Shown: positions 46,501-59,945 of the stretch, piece by piece
Layout: every line of letters starts with the position of its first letter
Position numbering within the stretch: the stretch's first letter is position 1
Assembly (NCBI GenBank): GCA_021234155.1
Contig: JAJEKV010000047.1
Coordinates: 7,817,439-7,881,438 of the forward strand
Length of the DNA: 64,000 nucleotides
Direction: 5' to 3'
Origin: Isoetes taiwanensis
Lineage: Eukaryota > Streptophyta > Lycopodiopsida > Isoetales > Isoetaceae
The notes under the pieces: generated by a model
Database searches by the model: none
What the model saw: only the letters and a program-made list of their open reading frames with translations
What the model was told of the DNA's origin: nothing
Program-made: the position numbers and the translations under genes

Positions 46501-48011
46501 ATGGATAGAACTAATTGCCTATGTTTATTAACGTGTCGAGTTTTGCATTTATACCAAATATGTTGAAGAGTTAAGCGGATGGAGTTCTTTGCTTACTGTT
46601 TGTCCTTTTGAGATTACCCTTCTTAGGCTAATTCTTGAATGGTTGACATCGCAGTGTGGCAGACTATCCATATGAGTGATGTTATGGTTTGGCTTGGCAG
46701 AAGTTATTTTCAGCTGCAGAAGTATATTTGGTGAAACCTTAAAACTCTATTTCTATGTTGGTCTACTTATATGGCGAGGAGTAATGCGTGGGAAATCTAG
46801 AAACTTATAGCGAAGTTGAACAGTTTACTTCTTTTCTACTTCTAGTTGTATAGGAAATGATAAAATGCTTGTTGTAATGTTCTACTTAGGAAATAATGAT
46901 TTAAATCTGTTAAGCACAATAGCTTTTGCTACTAGTTTCAATATGTCACGAAAACCCGTTGGTTTATGCTGAAAGAATAAATTGTTATGATTTTTGCTTT
47001 TGTATTAAATTATTTTTAAACCATTTGTTGTTTATTGAAATCTTGAGTATATTTATGGCTGTTCAAGGCCTATGATATGATTAACACCTAGTCATATCTA
47101 GGATTTTGCAATTTAAAGAGCTATTAGATCCATCACGGATATAATGGAAACCGTCTACAGTTGTCTTTAGGCAAAGCGGACCAAAGGGCCACAATGTTAC
47201 TCCGGTTTCTAGGTTTTAACCTAGGACCTTGAATTTGACAGAGTGATCTTGACTTATGCGGTATGATTCTTGGAAAATGATGATACTAATCATTGAGGAT
47301 GGCAAAGTTGACAACCACCGGGGATCAAAGAATTGATAACTCTAAGCATGATCAAATGTCGCGATTTCGAGAATATAGGTCGATTGTTACATTAATTCTT
47401 GAACATCTGCACACGTTCATTGATTGATCTATTTTATTCTTGTATCACGGTGATTTTTGAATAAGTGGATAAACAAATTATCCAATCCACCAAAAGTTTT
47501 ATGAAGAATTCTCCTTTGGTTGGAGGTTAGCTACAAAGGAATTCTTACACTCAAATGACAATGCTTTGCCAAACAATGTCATTTTCTAGCATTCTGGCAA
47601 CATTACGATGTATCATTAACCACATGAATTGACATCTGGTTATAGGCTCTGGAATTTCCATATGTTTATGCTCATTCTGGATTACGTAGCAGCTTCAAAG
47701 AGGCGTCCTAAGGTTGATCAATGCTTTTGCAATATTGGGTTACGTAGAAGGGACAATATCAAAATTACTCTAAATACTTTGAAGCGTAACAATGTATGGA
47801 GTCTTCCATTTGACATTGAAGATATCCGCGGGGTTTTTAAAAATATCTTGTAAGTCCTTATTTGCTGATTTTTATATCTCTAGAGTAGAATGTTATGGGT
47901 TGGGTAGGGTCCACACTTGAGGGCCCTACTCTCCCTGATGCAACTTTCTTAAGTCAATGCTATTGACCCCAAATGGGGACCTCCACTACGAGGAGGTAGG
48001 AGGTAGGATTT
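43600..48011 (+). repeat. 4.4-kb tandem array, copy 3 (4412 bp)
   Basis: Full unit, same CAG/CTG-centred differences but a different outcome at many sites (GTCTGAGG becomes GTCACGAGGG). That argues against simple inheritance of shared mutations. Confidence 0.92.
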
Positions 48012-51000
48012 TATATGAGCGTGGACTAATATTTTCAAAACACCCCATATGGTGCTTCTTAATAGCAGCGTATCTTAGACACATATAATTTGCCATAATA
48101 GTGATCTTTGACTAATTGGCTTCTTGTACCCATCGAGCTTGTCCCAAAACTAGCTTCCCATCTAAATTTCTATATGGCCATTATCTAGGCAACTAATTGT
48201 GTAGTAAAATAAATCATGGATGACTTGTGATAAGCATTTGAATTTAAGGTCTTGTCGAGGAATCAACATCTTTGTATTAAGTTGTAGTAGAAATATCATG
48301 GCGGGCACCATGAAAAAATTGCTATAAGATTAGGTTGAGGTTATCCATTTTTAAGTCACACTAGAATTAAAATACATTCATTTCCATATTATTATTTTTT
48401 GACTTTTCCTTGTATTTTGTTTCATTTACAAAATGTGGGCCGGTTAGGGTTTGTGGCAAAACCCTAATCCAGAAACTCAGCTTATAGCGTTTAGGGCTTA
48501 TCTCCTCTAACGAGTGGATTCATTTAGCATACAAACTGCCCCGACCTTTGAAGGATCTGATTGGATGTTGCATGCAATCTTCTCGAGGATTATATAAGGT
48601 TATGGATCATATTTTATCTATAAACCTGTGGAAATTTACTTGGCCCGAGTATACTTGGGCCGGATATACAATGGCAATGCCTCAATGGATGATGGCTTAA
48701 AAATCACTTCCCGTAGCCCATAAAAGCGTTTCTATCGATTCGGTTTACTCCACTTTGAGTTCTGTCGCCCAATGAATCTATGTTGCATCTGGCGGCTATA
48801 AAAGCTGAATCACCGCACAAGATAGCATGCTCCACAAAATTCTAGGAACAAAGGTGAGCTCGATTAATGATCTTTGAGTGATACGAGATCAGGATGTCAA
48901 CCTGACCAAAGAACATAGATCAAATTGATCGCAGTGGAGTGCACCAACAACAACAACAATCGGGTTTAATGATCACGATGTAATCTAGTTAGAATTTCTT
49001 TTAGCTGATTAAATGTTGGATCTATCTTCATATGTGAGTTTATTTACTTCTCGATTATTAGGTGTTGGATCTAACTCCCATTAACATTGTATATTTTTTC
49101 TTTTCCTGCGATCTGTTCGTTATTTACTATCGCTTGCCATTAATATAGTTGGGAAGCTGCCATAGATGCTTATTTGGATCATTTGTGGATGCATAAAGTA
49201 CTAGCTAGCTAGTTTGATGGCGGCTTGTTAAATAATTTACGCTCTATATATGTGATTACTCTTGTACTTTTGTTCTTAAGCTCCTCTCTAACTTTGCATT
49301 GCTAAATTTCTTGTACTTTTGTTCTTAGCTCCTCTCCTAACTTTGCATTGCTAAATTTGTGAGGCTTAGTCAGTGATGTTTCTGCATTATTAGCATAGTA
49401 TTAAGATGCTATCTCTCTCTTTTTCCTATTCTTGTAGCTATGTGGAAACATCTTGAGCTCTGTCCATACCTTTAGAGATATCTGATGATTAAATTTTATG
49501 GTTGCATTTAACTAATGAATCATCTTGCTGCGCTCATATTTATCTCCAACTGTTTTCTATGCTTGTAACTATGTGTAACACCTTTGCTAACTCTTTGCAT
49601 GCATGCCCTTAGAAGTGCTAATATTTTGTGTGGATTCTATCTCTGCTTTGGAATTGCTAAGGTGGTGTCTACCTGGTATGTCTGACTAGTGTTGATAATC
49701 GGATCTCCTTTTGTTGGAGCGTGTCTTTTATGATTTTTTCATGTATTGCTTCTTTTCATCAGAACTAGACCCTACAGTGTGTGGATTTAAAGGACTGCAT
49801 CGCCTTTTTAAATTGTGTTTTTGATCTAAACATATCCCTCTTATTCTGCGATATCTTTCTTTGTATTCTCAACCATTCTTATACCATGGGTGTTACGTTT
49901 CTAGATTTAAACTATGCTTATATTAAGTTCTAGGAGTTATGGATGTATGAAAGAGCTGCTTATTTAAGTCTAGGCTTGCCCTTGCTCTGAAACCTTAGCT
50001 AAATTAATTACCCTTTTCCCATGTGGACATTTTATCTTTGATATGATTATAGCAGTTCTCTTATTCTAATATTCCCATCTCTTACCTCATGGCGATAGGA
50101 ATTAAACTATGTTGGTTACTTTAGTCTTATTGCTTGTTTTTCCTAACATAGAGATAAGGTGATGGGATATCAGCCATTTAGATCTTAAGAGGATTCACCA
50201 CGAACTCTGAAATTACCCTTAGTGATGAGTCTCTATGTTGTTGCTTTGTTCTCGGAGGTCGATTAAGATTTACTACTTTGTGTATATATTTTCCAGTCTA
50301 TTAACATAAGTTTTACGTTTATAAATGGCCCCAGCTAGAGTGCAAGTGGTTGATAGTGTATTTGCTTATGTATCGTGGTTTTATGATTGTGCTTACCCTG
50401 CTCCTTTGAAATTTGAACCTTGTTTAATATTCTTTATTGCCCATATTGTTCTAGTTGATCTCGATTTAATTATAGCGGTTGCCCCTTGTTATCTTGTTCC
50501 TAGCTCTTGCCTTAGCGTATTAAGATGCTACCATTATTAGCATAGTATTAAGATGCTCTTGCTCTGTTTTCCCCCATTCTTGCTTGTAGCTATGTGTAAG
50601 AGCATCTTAGACTCGTACATACCTTTAGTGATGATATTTACTATGTGTAGATACTATTTATGTTTATGTGTTTAATGTTATCCTTTATTGGGTTGCTGGG
50701 ATCATTGTCTATCTCCCTTTTGTTAACTGGTCGCTCTATCCTATAGATCTTTAACAACAAGGCAGTAGTTGAACCACGGGTTTAAATGGTATTTGTCGGA
50801 TACTTAAGGCAGTGTGGTGTGCCTTAACTTGATATAATGCCCTCGCATTATTTGTTGCCCCATAATGGGATAGAACTAATTGCCCTATGTTTATTGTGTG
50901 GTTTGCATTGTAGTATGTTGAAGAGGCGTTAAGTAGGATGGAGTTCTTTGCTTGTTTGTCTTTTAGAGATTACCCTTCTTAGGCTAATTCTTGAATGGTT

Positions 51001-52386
51001 GACATCTTGATGTAGAACTTATCCACATATGGTGATGTTATGGTTTAAGCCCGAGCAAGTTATTGCTCAAACTCTTGAAGTATATTTGGTGAAACCTTAA
51101 AACTCTATTTCTATGTTGGTCTACTTATACTTTGAGAATATGCGTAAGGAAATCCACAAAGGAAACTTAGAGAGGTTGAGCAAGTTTACTTCTTTTTTCT
51201 ACTTCCCTAGTTGTTATAGGAAATGATAAAATGCTTGTAATGTTCTACTTGGAAATAATGATTTAATCTGTTAAGCACAATGGCTTTTGCTACTAGTTTC
51301 AATATGTCCCGAAAACTTGATTGGTTTATCTTTAAAATATTTATTTATGATTTTTGCTTTGTATTAAATTATTTTTAAACCATTTGTTGTTTATTGAAAT
51401 CTTGAGTATGTTATATGGCTCTGTTCAAGACCTATGATATGATTAACACCTAGTCATATCTAGGGTGAATTTAAAGGCTATTAGATCCATGCGGGCTAAT
51501 AGAGGCTTAAGTCTACAGTTGTCTTTTAGGCAAGCAGGACCAAAAGATTTTAATATTTACTCGGTTTCTAGGTTTAACCTAGGACTGTAGGTGAGCTTAG
51601 TGATCTTTGACTTATGCATTTATGATTCTTGGAAAAATGATGATACTAATCATTCACGAGGATGGCAAAGTTGACAACCACGGGGATCAAAGAATTGATA
51701 ACTCTAAACTTAATGATCAATGTCGATTTCGAATATAGGTCAGTTGTTACATTAATTCTTTTGAACATCTACCTCTTGTTCATTGATTGATCTATTTTAT
51801 TCTTGTATCACGGTGATTTTTGAATAAAATTTTGGATAAACAAATTATCCAATCCACCAAGGAGTTTTTATGAGAAGAATTCTCCTTTGGTTGGAGGTTA
51901 ACTACAAAAGAATTCTTACACTCAAATGACAATGCTTTTTGCGAACAATGTGTCATTTTTTCTAGCATTTGGCAACGATGCGATGTATCGGCTAACCACA
52001 TGGTGAGCATGCAAAGTTATCATTTTTCTAGATTTCCATATGTTTATGCTCATTCCTAATTACATGGCGACTTCAAAGGGCGTCCTAAGGTTGATCAATG
52101 CTTTTTGGCCGGGTTACGTAGAAGGGACAATATCAAAATTACTCTAAATACTTTGAAGCGTAACAATCGTATGGGTCTTCCATTTGACATTGAAGATATC
52201 CACGAGGTTTTTAAAAATATCGCGTAAGTCATATTTGCTGATTTTTTTTGCATATCTCTAGAGAGTAGAATGTTATGGGTTGGAGTGGGGTCCACTGCAG
52301 CGGGGGCCCTACTCTCCACATTAGGCTTTCTTAAGTCAATGCTATTGACTAAATGGGACCTCCCTACGAGGTAGGAGGTAGGATTT
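48012..52386 (+). repeat. 4.4-kb tandem array, copy 4 (4375 bp)
   Basis: Full unit. It keeps AATGGCCCCAGCTAGAGTGC (50324) and the telo-box/TATA pair. The longest plus frame after that ATG (71 codons, 50325-50540) is not conserved in other copies and is rejected as a gene. Confidence 0.92.
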
Positions 52387-55300
52387 TATATGAGCGTGGA
52401 CTAATATTATTTTCAAAAACTTGCCCCATATGGTGCTTCTTAACAACGGCATTATCTTAGACATATAATTTGCCATAATAGTGATCTTTGACTAATTGGC
52501 TTCTTGTACTTATCGAGCTTGTCCCAAAACTAGCCATCTAAATTTCTATGGCGGTATCTCCCTAGGCAACTAATTGTATGAAAGTAAAATAAATCATGGA
52601 TGACTTGTGATAAGCATTTGAATTTTAAGGTCTTGTCGAGGAATCAATATCTTTGTATTAAGTTGTGAAGTAAATATCGGCGGGAGCACCATGAAAAAAA
52701 ATTGCTATAAAAGGTCGGTTTGAGGTTATCCATTTTACGTCACACTAAATTAAGAAATACGGTCATTCCATATTTATTATTTTTGACTTTTCCTTGTATT
52801 TTGTTTCATTTACAAAATGTAGACCCGGTTAGGGTTTGTGTAAAACCCTAATCCAGGCTGAGGAAAGAGCTCAGCTGCTTAGCGATTTAGGGCTTATCTC
52901 CTCCTAACGAATTTGGATTCATTTAGCATAAAGCTGCCCGACCTTTGAAGGATCACGGTGAATCAAAATTTGCATGCAATCTTCTCGGATTATATAAGGT
53001 TATGGATATATTTTATCTAAACCACTGTGGAAGGCTGCGGCGGTGAGAATGCTACTTGGGCCGGATATACAATGGCTTCAGAAATGCCTCAATGGATGAT
53101 GGCTTAAGAAATGTCTGCTTCCATTGCCCATAAAGCGTTTCTATCAGTTCGGTTTACTCCACTTTGGAGTTCTATAGATGCATGATGAATCTATGTTGCA
53201 TCACAGCGGCATAAGCTGAATCTGCACAAGATAGCATGCTCCCACAAAATTTACAAGACAAAGGTGACTCCAATTAATGATCTTTGATACGAATCAGGGA
53301 TGTCAACCACTGACCAAAGAACATAGTCAAATTGATCACGAGTTAGATTGCACCAACAACAACAACAATCGGGTTTAATGATCCGCGATGTAATCTAGTT
53401 AGGAATTTCTTTTAGGCGATTTAAATATTTCGGATCTATCTTCATATGTGAGTTTATTTACTATGGAGTTATTGCGGTGTTGGATCTAACTCCCATTAAC
53501 ATTTGTATATTTTCTTTTCCTACGATCACATTGTTAGTTATTTTACTATCGCGCCATTAATATAGTTGAGAGCTTCTTATAGATGCTTATTTGGATGTTT
53601 TGTGGATGCATAAAAGTACTAGCTAGTTTGATGGCGGCTTGTTAAATAATTTACGCTCTATATAGCAGTTACTCTTGTACTTTTGTTTCTTGGCTCCTCT
53701 CCTAACTTTGCATTGCTAAATTTCTAGCGTACTTTTTGTTCTTAGGCTCCTCTCTAACTTTGCATTGCTAAATTTGTGACTTAGTCAAGTGATGTTTCTG
53801 CATTATTAGCATAGTATTAAGATGCTATCTCTCTCTTTTCCCTATTCTTGTAGCTATGTGAAACATCTTAGGCTGTCCATACCTTTAGAGATATGCAATC
53901 GAGTTAAATTTTATGGTTGCATTTAACTAGTCATCTTGCTAGCTCATATTTATCTCATTTTCACCTATGCTTGTAACTATGTGTAACACCTTGTGCTCAA
54001 GCTGCGTACCCATGCCCTTAGAGGTGCTAATATTTTGTTGCAGTTCTATCTCTGCTTTGGGTGCTAAGGTGGTGTGTGTCTGCCTAGTGTATCTGACCTA
54101 GTGTTGATGTCGAGATCTCCTTTTTGTTGGGCGATGTCTTTATGATTTTTCATGTATTGCTTCTTTTCATCACTAGAACTAGACCTAGTGTGTGTGGATT
54201 TAAAAGAATTTGCATCACGCCTTTTTAGGTGAACTTTGATCCTAAAACATATCCCTCTTATTCTTGATATCTTTCTTGTGTTCTACGACCATTCTTATAC
54301 CACAGGTGTTACGTTTCCTAACTATGCTTATATTACGAGGACTGCGGTTATGGATGTATGAAAGAAATTTGCTTATTTAAGTCACAAACGCCCTTTGCTT
54401 ACTCTTGAAACCTTAGCCTAAATTAATTACCCTTTTCCCATGTGGACATTTTTATCTTTGATATGATTATATGATTCCTCTTATTCTAATATTCCCATCT
54501 CTTACCTCATGGCGATAGAATTAAACTATGTTGGTTGCTTTAGTCTTATTGCTTGTTTTCCTAACATAGAGATAAGGTGATGGGGATATCATGCAGTATT
54601 AGATCTTAAGGATTCACCACGAACTCACGAGAAATTACCCTTAGTGATGGAGTCTCCTATGTTGTTGCTTTGTTCTCGAGGGAGATGTCGATTAAGATTT
54701 TCACGTATATATTTTTCAGTCTATTAACATAAGTTTTACGTTTATAAATGGCTGACTAGAGTGAGTGGTTGATAGTGTATTTGCTTGTATCGTGGTTTTA
54801 GCGATTAATGCTTACCCTGCTCCTTTGTTTGAACCTTGTTTAATATTCTTTGTGCCCATATTGTTCTAGTTGATCTACGATTTAATTATAGCGGTTGCCC
54901 TTGTTATCTTGTTCCTAGCTCTTGCCTTAGCATAGTATTAAGATATACCATTATTAGCATGAGTATTAAGATGCTCTTGCTCGTTTTCCCCATTCTTGTA
55001 GCTATGTGAAACATCTTGAGCTCTGTACATACCTTTAGTGATGATATTACTATGTGTAGATACTATTTATCATTTATATTTTAATGTTATCCTTTATTGG
55101 AGTTCTTTGGGATCATTATCTATCTCCCTTTGTTAACTAGTTACTTTTATCCTATAGATCTTCTTTAACATCATGAGCAGTAGTTGAACCAAGGTTTTAA
55201 ATAGTATTTGTCGGTCCTTAAAATGAGTGTGGTGTTGTGCCTTAGCGATATATATGCCCTCGCATTATTTGTTGCCCCATAATGGGATAGACCTAATTGC

Positions 55301-55975
55301 CTATGTTTATTAGCGTGTCCGGTTTTGCATTGCTTAAATATGTTGAAGGCGTTAAGTAGGATGAGTTCTTTGCTTACTGTTTGTCCTTTTTGAAGTTACC
55401 CTTCTTAGGCTAATTCTTGGATATATGGTTGACATCTGCGAATGCTTAGAACTATCTGCATATAATTGATATTATGGTTTTGGCCCGAGCAAAGTTATTA
55501 ACTCAAGGCTACTTGAAAGTATGTTGAGTGAAGCAAAACTCTATTTCTATGTTGGTCTTATATGGCGGAATATGCATTAGGATATCTAAAACTTATAGCG
55601 AAGTTGAGCAAGTTTACTTCTTTTTTCTACTTCTAAAGTTGACTATAGGAAATGATAAAATGCTTGTTGTAATGTTCTCTTGAAATAATGATTTAAATCA
55701 TTTAGCACAATAGCTTTTGCTGCAGTTTCAATATATCCTAAAACCCGATTGGTTTATCTTTGAAATAATTGTTATGATTTTTGCTTTGTATTAAATTATT
55801 TTAAACCATTTGTTGTTTATTGAAATCTTGAGTATATTTATGGCTCTGTTCAAGGCCTATGATATGATTAACCTAGTCATATCTAGAATTTTACCAGATT
55901 TAAAGCTATTAGATCCATGCAGACTGTAGGCTTCATCTAGTTGTCTTTAGGCAAGAAACGGACCAAAAGAGTTTT
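52387..55975 (+). repeat. 4.4-kb tandem array, copy 5 (partial, ~3589 bp)
   Basis: Runs from the unit edge to GGACCAAAAGAG and then breaks off about 0.8 kb before the expected end, joining block B through a short T run. The break falls at the same T-run type of junction that ends block A. Confidence 0.9.
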
Positions 55976-56250
55976 TTTAATAATAGTATAGAATGCATGT
56001 ACACTTGATACATGGGTTTATTTAGCTGGATGAGTTTATTTGACTTGTTACACGTTAAAAGTTATGAAATATACCACCATGAGAATGTTCAATGTTTTTG
56101 TGGTACATCCAATTTGAGCTATGAAGAATTATATAATACGATGATGATAACTAGTAATACCTTATGCCGCTATGATAACTAATACCTTACCAAGGTAGCC
56201 ATTTGAACCTCACTTGATGTCGGCTTGACAAAACACTTTGGTTTCTAGCT
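55976..56250 (+). repeat. Block B, copy 1
   Basis: Matches 59683-59945: AATAGTATAGA, TTATTTGACTTGTTACAC, TATGAAATATACCACC, GATGATAACTAGTAAT and ACTTTGGTTTCTA. No coding. Confidence 0.85.
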
Positions 56251-56974
56251 GCTTGAGTCGCGGGGCCTGTGATTTGACATGTTCTCGGACGGATGTTGGA
56301 TTTTTGGACCTTCTCGAACCCGGGTTCCTTGAACAAAGGATTCAATGGTGGGAGAGGCGAGGGCAAGATCAGGAGTGTGTGGTCTTTAAGCGTCGCCCGT
56401 GAGCGGCTGCCCGAGAAGAGCACGCCTCAGGAGCTTTTGGGGCTACGCCTCACAGGGGTCCGGACTCTCCTTTAATGAGGAGGCCTTGCAAGGTCTGGCC
56501 TTGTTTGACAGGCAAGTGTGTGCGGCTTTCGAGTACGCTTAACAACGGTGCCGGACCGTTCTAATGCAAACTATTTGATCTAAACCTTATCCAAAATTTT
56601 TTGAAAGTTGGCACGTATGTTGCGATGACTTAGGAAGCTAGTGACAAAATCCAGAATTTAAGTCGTTACTATGCATTAATTGCGAATTCTGAATGTCTTA
56701 CTTTCTCGCACCAAAAGCGGTATGACTTCCTAGCGCCACAACGGGAGAATCACGAGGTCAAACTCCATTCAGAGTCAGTTCCCCTTGCTTAGCTTTCTCA
56801 ATTTTGCATGTGATCGGCCATGTCCCAAGTGCAAAGACCAAAGGCTTCGGCAAAGCGCCAAACTGTTAGAATTTGGCAACTCATAGGGTTAGCGTTTGAG
56901 GAGCTCTATCCTTGTCAGTTCGACTAGGACCTTGCCGCAGGTGTCTTGATGATGTAGGGGTGTTGACACTATTG
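56251..56974 (+). repeat. Block C, isolated truncated copy
   Basis: Two-thirds of the 1.08-kb unit that is tandem at 59.95-64 kb (GACGGATGTTGGATTTTTGG, ACTATTTGATCTAAACC, GATGACTTAGGAAGCTAG). It breaks at GGTGTTGAC and fuses to the end of block A. Confidence 0.88.
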
Positions 56975-57165
56975 GCACACTATTTGAGGTTTGTATTTTG
57001 GGTGGCAGTGGAATTGCATGAAGTGCAGATTTGTGCTTATTTTCCCTGGATCTATGGGTACCATCTTGGACGAAAGGTTCATGTCATGAGATAAGACTGA
57101 CGGAGGGATTGTGGAGTCTTGATGTTTCGCGCTAAGTTTAACTAGTTCAAGCAGTTTTCCCCTTA
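56975..57165 (+). repeat. Block A, 3' part only
   Basis: Matches the last ~190 bp of block A (ACTATTTGAGG, CCCTGGATCTATGG, CGGAGGGATTG, GTTTAACTAGTTCAAGC). It ends before a non-T sequence. Confidence 0.85.
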
Positions 57166-58988
57166 TTATACATTACATTGAATCTTATCAGTGCTGCCAT
57201 ATTTCCCTTGGTTAAAAGTTAATTTACAGTTAATACTTATAATAGTTTGATTGTAAACTATGGCTTAGATATCTTAGTTCATCTTCATTAAGCTTTGCTT
57301 TTTAATTTCTCATACTTGAGAGATATGTTTTCAAGAGCATTTTTTTAAATCAAGAGGAGGCAGAGTTCAAAATAGTAATTCTAACTTGGAACTTCGAGGA
57401 ACTTGTGTCTTTCAGTTTTTGATCAAGAGGCTGGGTAATGGCGACTAAGCTGAAAGGGGCCCCATTTCTGATTTGCTATTTGTACAGTGTTGTTGGCTTG
57501 TCATACTTATATAATTTGTAGTCCAACAAACACCCTCGGCTTTTATATACCATAGCGTGGCTAACTAAATTCACTTATGAATATTACAAAAATTTGTTTT
57601 GAAATTTATGGTCAAAGGATTTTAGCTGGTGGAAACTCAAAGGAGAGAATGCTTAAACCGTTGGTTATTGACTTCCCAAAATATCTTGTAATACTCTCAA
57701 GGACCTCTTACAAAGAGAGTTTCCTAAGGTATTTAATCCTATCTTTTGCATCACTATTTTTCACGTTATGGCAGTTTTCATTAGGTGAGCATGATCCTTA
57801 CATTTGTAGGGTCACGCCGTCCTATCTTGTTGCCAAGAAGAATCTTGGCCTCTCACTTACGGTGGGGTAGGGTTTTTATTGTTGCATGCCACTTGCATGA
57901 CTAATTTAGTTATGCACCTTAAGATATTTATCTTGGAATTTTTTGTGCAATGGGCACATATTAAGTAAAGGTTTGAATAGTTCCGTTGGAGCTTTTTACA
58001 AATGTTGATACACCCTACTTAATGGCCTCTCTATGCATATTTATTCCCTTAAGCTGGACATCGAATTGTTTACCTTACTGGCTTATTTTTCCTAGTGAAT
58101 AATTCTAGGAAGAAAATAGTATTTCTACTATGGATTATCCCATATACCTTGGAAAGGATTGTTTTTCCTTAAAAAAAACCATTGGGTCGTATAATTTACC
58201 TCTTAAAGTTGCCTAAGACTTTCTTCGCTAGTTCCTAATTTTAAGCTTAACTAATTATTCAAACCCCGGCATGGTATGGGGCGGATGCTTGAGTTAAGTT
58301 TCATGCTGAGTAGGTCTTGGTTTTTGCTGAAACATCAAGCTACGGCAGACGCCTCTGAGTTAATTTTATTTTTTCAAGATATGGATCCACATCCAGTTTC
58401 GGGTCTGTTCTTTGCAAAAATATGGCCACTGTGTATCCATTTGCATATGGATTCATTGCTTAAAATATGAACATACTCCAAAGAGTTTGAATACGGGTGG
58501 CGTTTTCTCTTTGTTGTCAAATGGCATACACCAGGGTGAAATCCGGACAATGCTAGGGGGATGCATCTCCAGAGCGTCGCCATTATACGTGCAGGAGCTT
58601 TAGGTCTGACTCTACGGATCGCCGAGGTAGTAATGCATTTCCATATTAGCCAAGAATGTTGTTAGCTAGTGATGCTTAGCTCAAATACAAATGATGACTA
58701 CGTTTTGCAGACCATATACAGTTTTGGACTAAAGGTTGGATCAATGGAATCGTTTTGGTTTCTCTAAGTTTAAAACATTTTCTGAATCAGGATTCTTTTA
58801 AATGTTTATTTACGTATATTCCACGTTCCATTCATTTCCATTTCCATTCGGTCCATTCCATGTCCATTCCGGTCCATTCCCCCCCCCCCCCCCTTATCCA
58901 TCGTTCGCCAGTTTCCAGCATCCAGATATTCCAGGCCGATTCGGGTGTCCTTGATTCCATTACCCATTTTGGGTGTTGCTTTATCATT
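57166..58988. other. Stretch between repeat blocks, no gene recognised; C15 run
   Basis: AT-rich, with short frames only (the longest is 97 codons at 57577-57870, no motif). 58830-58893 is a CCATT/TCCATTC low-complexity tract that ends in a 15-C homopolymer (58879-58893). Confidence 0.5.
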
Positions 58989-59682
58989 TTGCACCTTTAA
59001 AGCAGTGCTAGATTTACTCGTACTCTTTCTGCGTTTTACCAGTTAAAACTTGATCTTGGCTGTTACTTTCTAGTTGGTTGGTGATAGGATCTCCACATAA
59101 ACTCCCATTCTAGTTTTGAATCTCTAATGGGCTTTGTACCAGGTCTTTATCACTTATTTGACCCGAATTTTTTATTTACAGGTCACCCCTTATATAGTTA
59201 AAAATACCGATATGCTGTCGGCGGCCCAAGAGCTACATCTTTGGATGATTGTATTTCTACATGAATTATAATGAGAATATAATGTAGTTTCTTGAACTCA
59301 ACTCTCAGTAATATATACTGATACGGTATGATATCTTTGTATAAAGTTTTTGAAAAGCCACACATGGCCATTATTGATGGATCTTTGAAATGTTTTACTA
59401 TGTATGTAACTTGGTGAAGCGGTTTTCTAGGGCTGATTCTTCTAGGGCTAATGGTCTTACCATTTCTATGGGACATCAGGGACCATAGTCCTATTAACAC
59501 TATTTGAGGTTGTATTTTGGTGGCGTGGAATTATGATTGCGGACATTGCTTGTTTTTCCACTGGATCTATAAGTACTTATCTTGGGTAGAAAGAGTTCAT
59601 ATATGTGAGGATAAGGCAGTGAGGAGGGATTGGCGTCGCACGATGTTTTAGCTAGAGTTTAACTAGTTCAAAGCCGTTTTTT
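58989..59682 (+). repeat. Block A, copy 2
   Basis: Full-length match to 34110-34834 with many CAG/CTG-centred differences (GAAGCAG becomes GAAGCGG). Here it is followed by T7 and block B, not by the 4.4-kb array. Confidence 0.85.
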
Positions 59683-59945
59683 TAATAGTATAGAGATGCG
59701 TGTACTTGATACGTAGGTTTTATTCTTGGATAGGGGTTTATTTGACTTGTTACACCAGATTAAAGGATTATGAAATATACCACCGCAGGGAATGTTCAAT
59801 GTTTTGTAATTTTTATCCGTTGAGCTATAGAGATTATATAATCTGATGATAACTAGTAATGCCTTATACTTCTTATTAACATGTACCTTACCAAAGGGTG
59901 CAGCCGTTTGTGAGACCTCACTTGGTAATAAAACGACGAACACTT
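59683..59945 (+). repeat. Block B, copy 2
   Basis: Second copy of 55976-56250, leading directly into the block C array. Confidence 0.85.

Noticed and set aside
50325-50540. Frame starting MAPARVQVVDSVFAY in array copy 4
   Set aside because: The ATG context is shared by several copies but the frame after about 15 codons is not, and it runs into sequence that is noisy between copies.
38500-55975. RIP- or deamination-like hypermutation of the 4.4-kb array
   Set aside because: Changes at CAG/CTG include A-to-G, deletions and insertions rather than a C-to-T excess, so a basecalling cause fits better.
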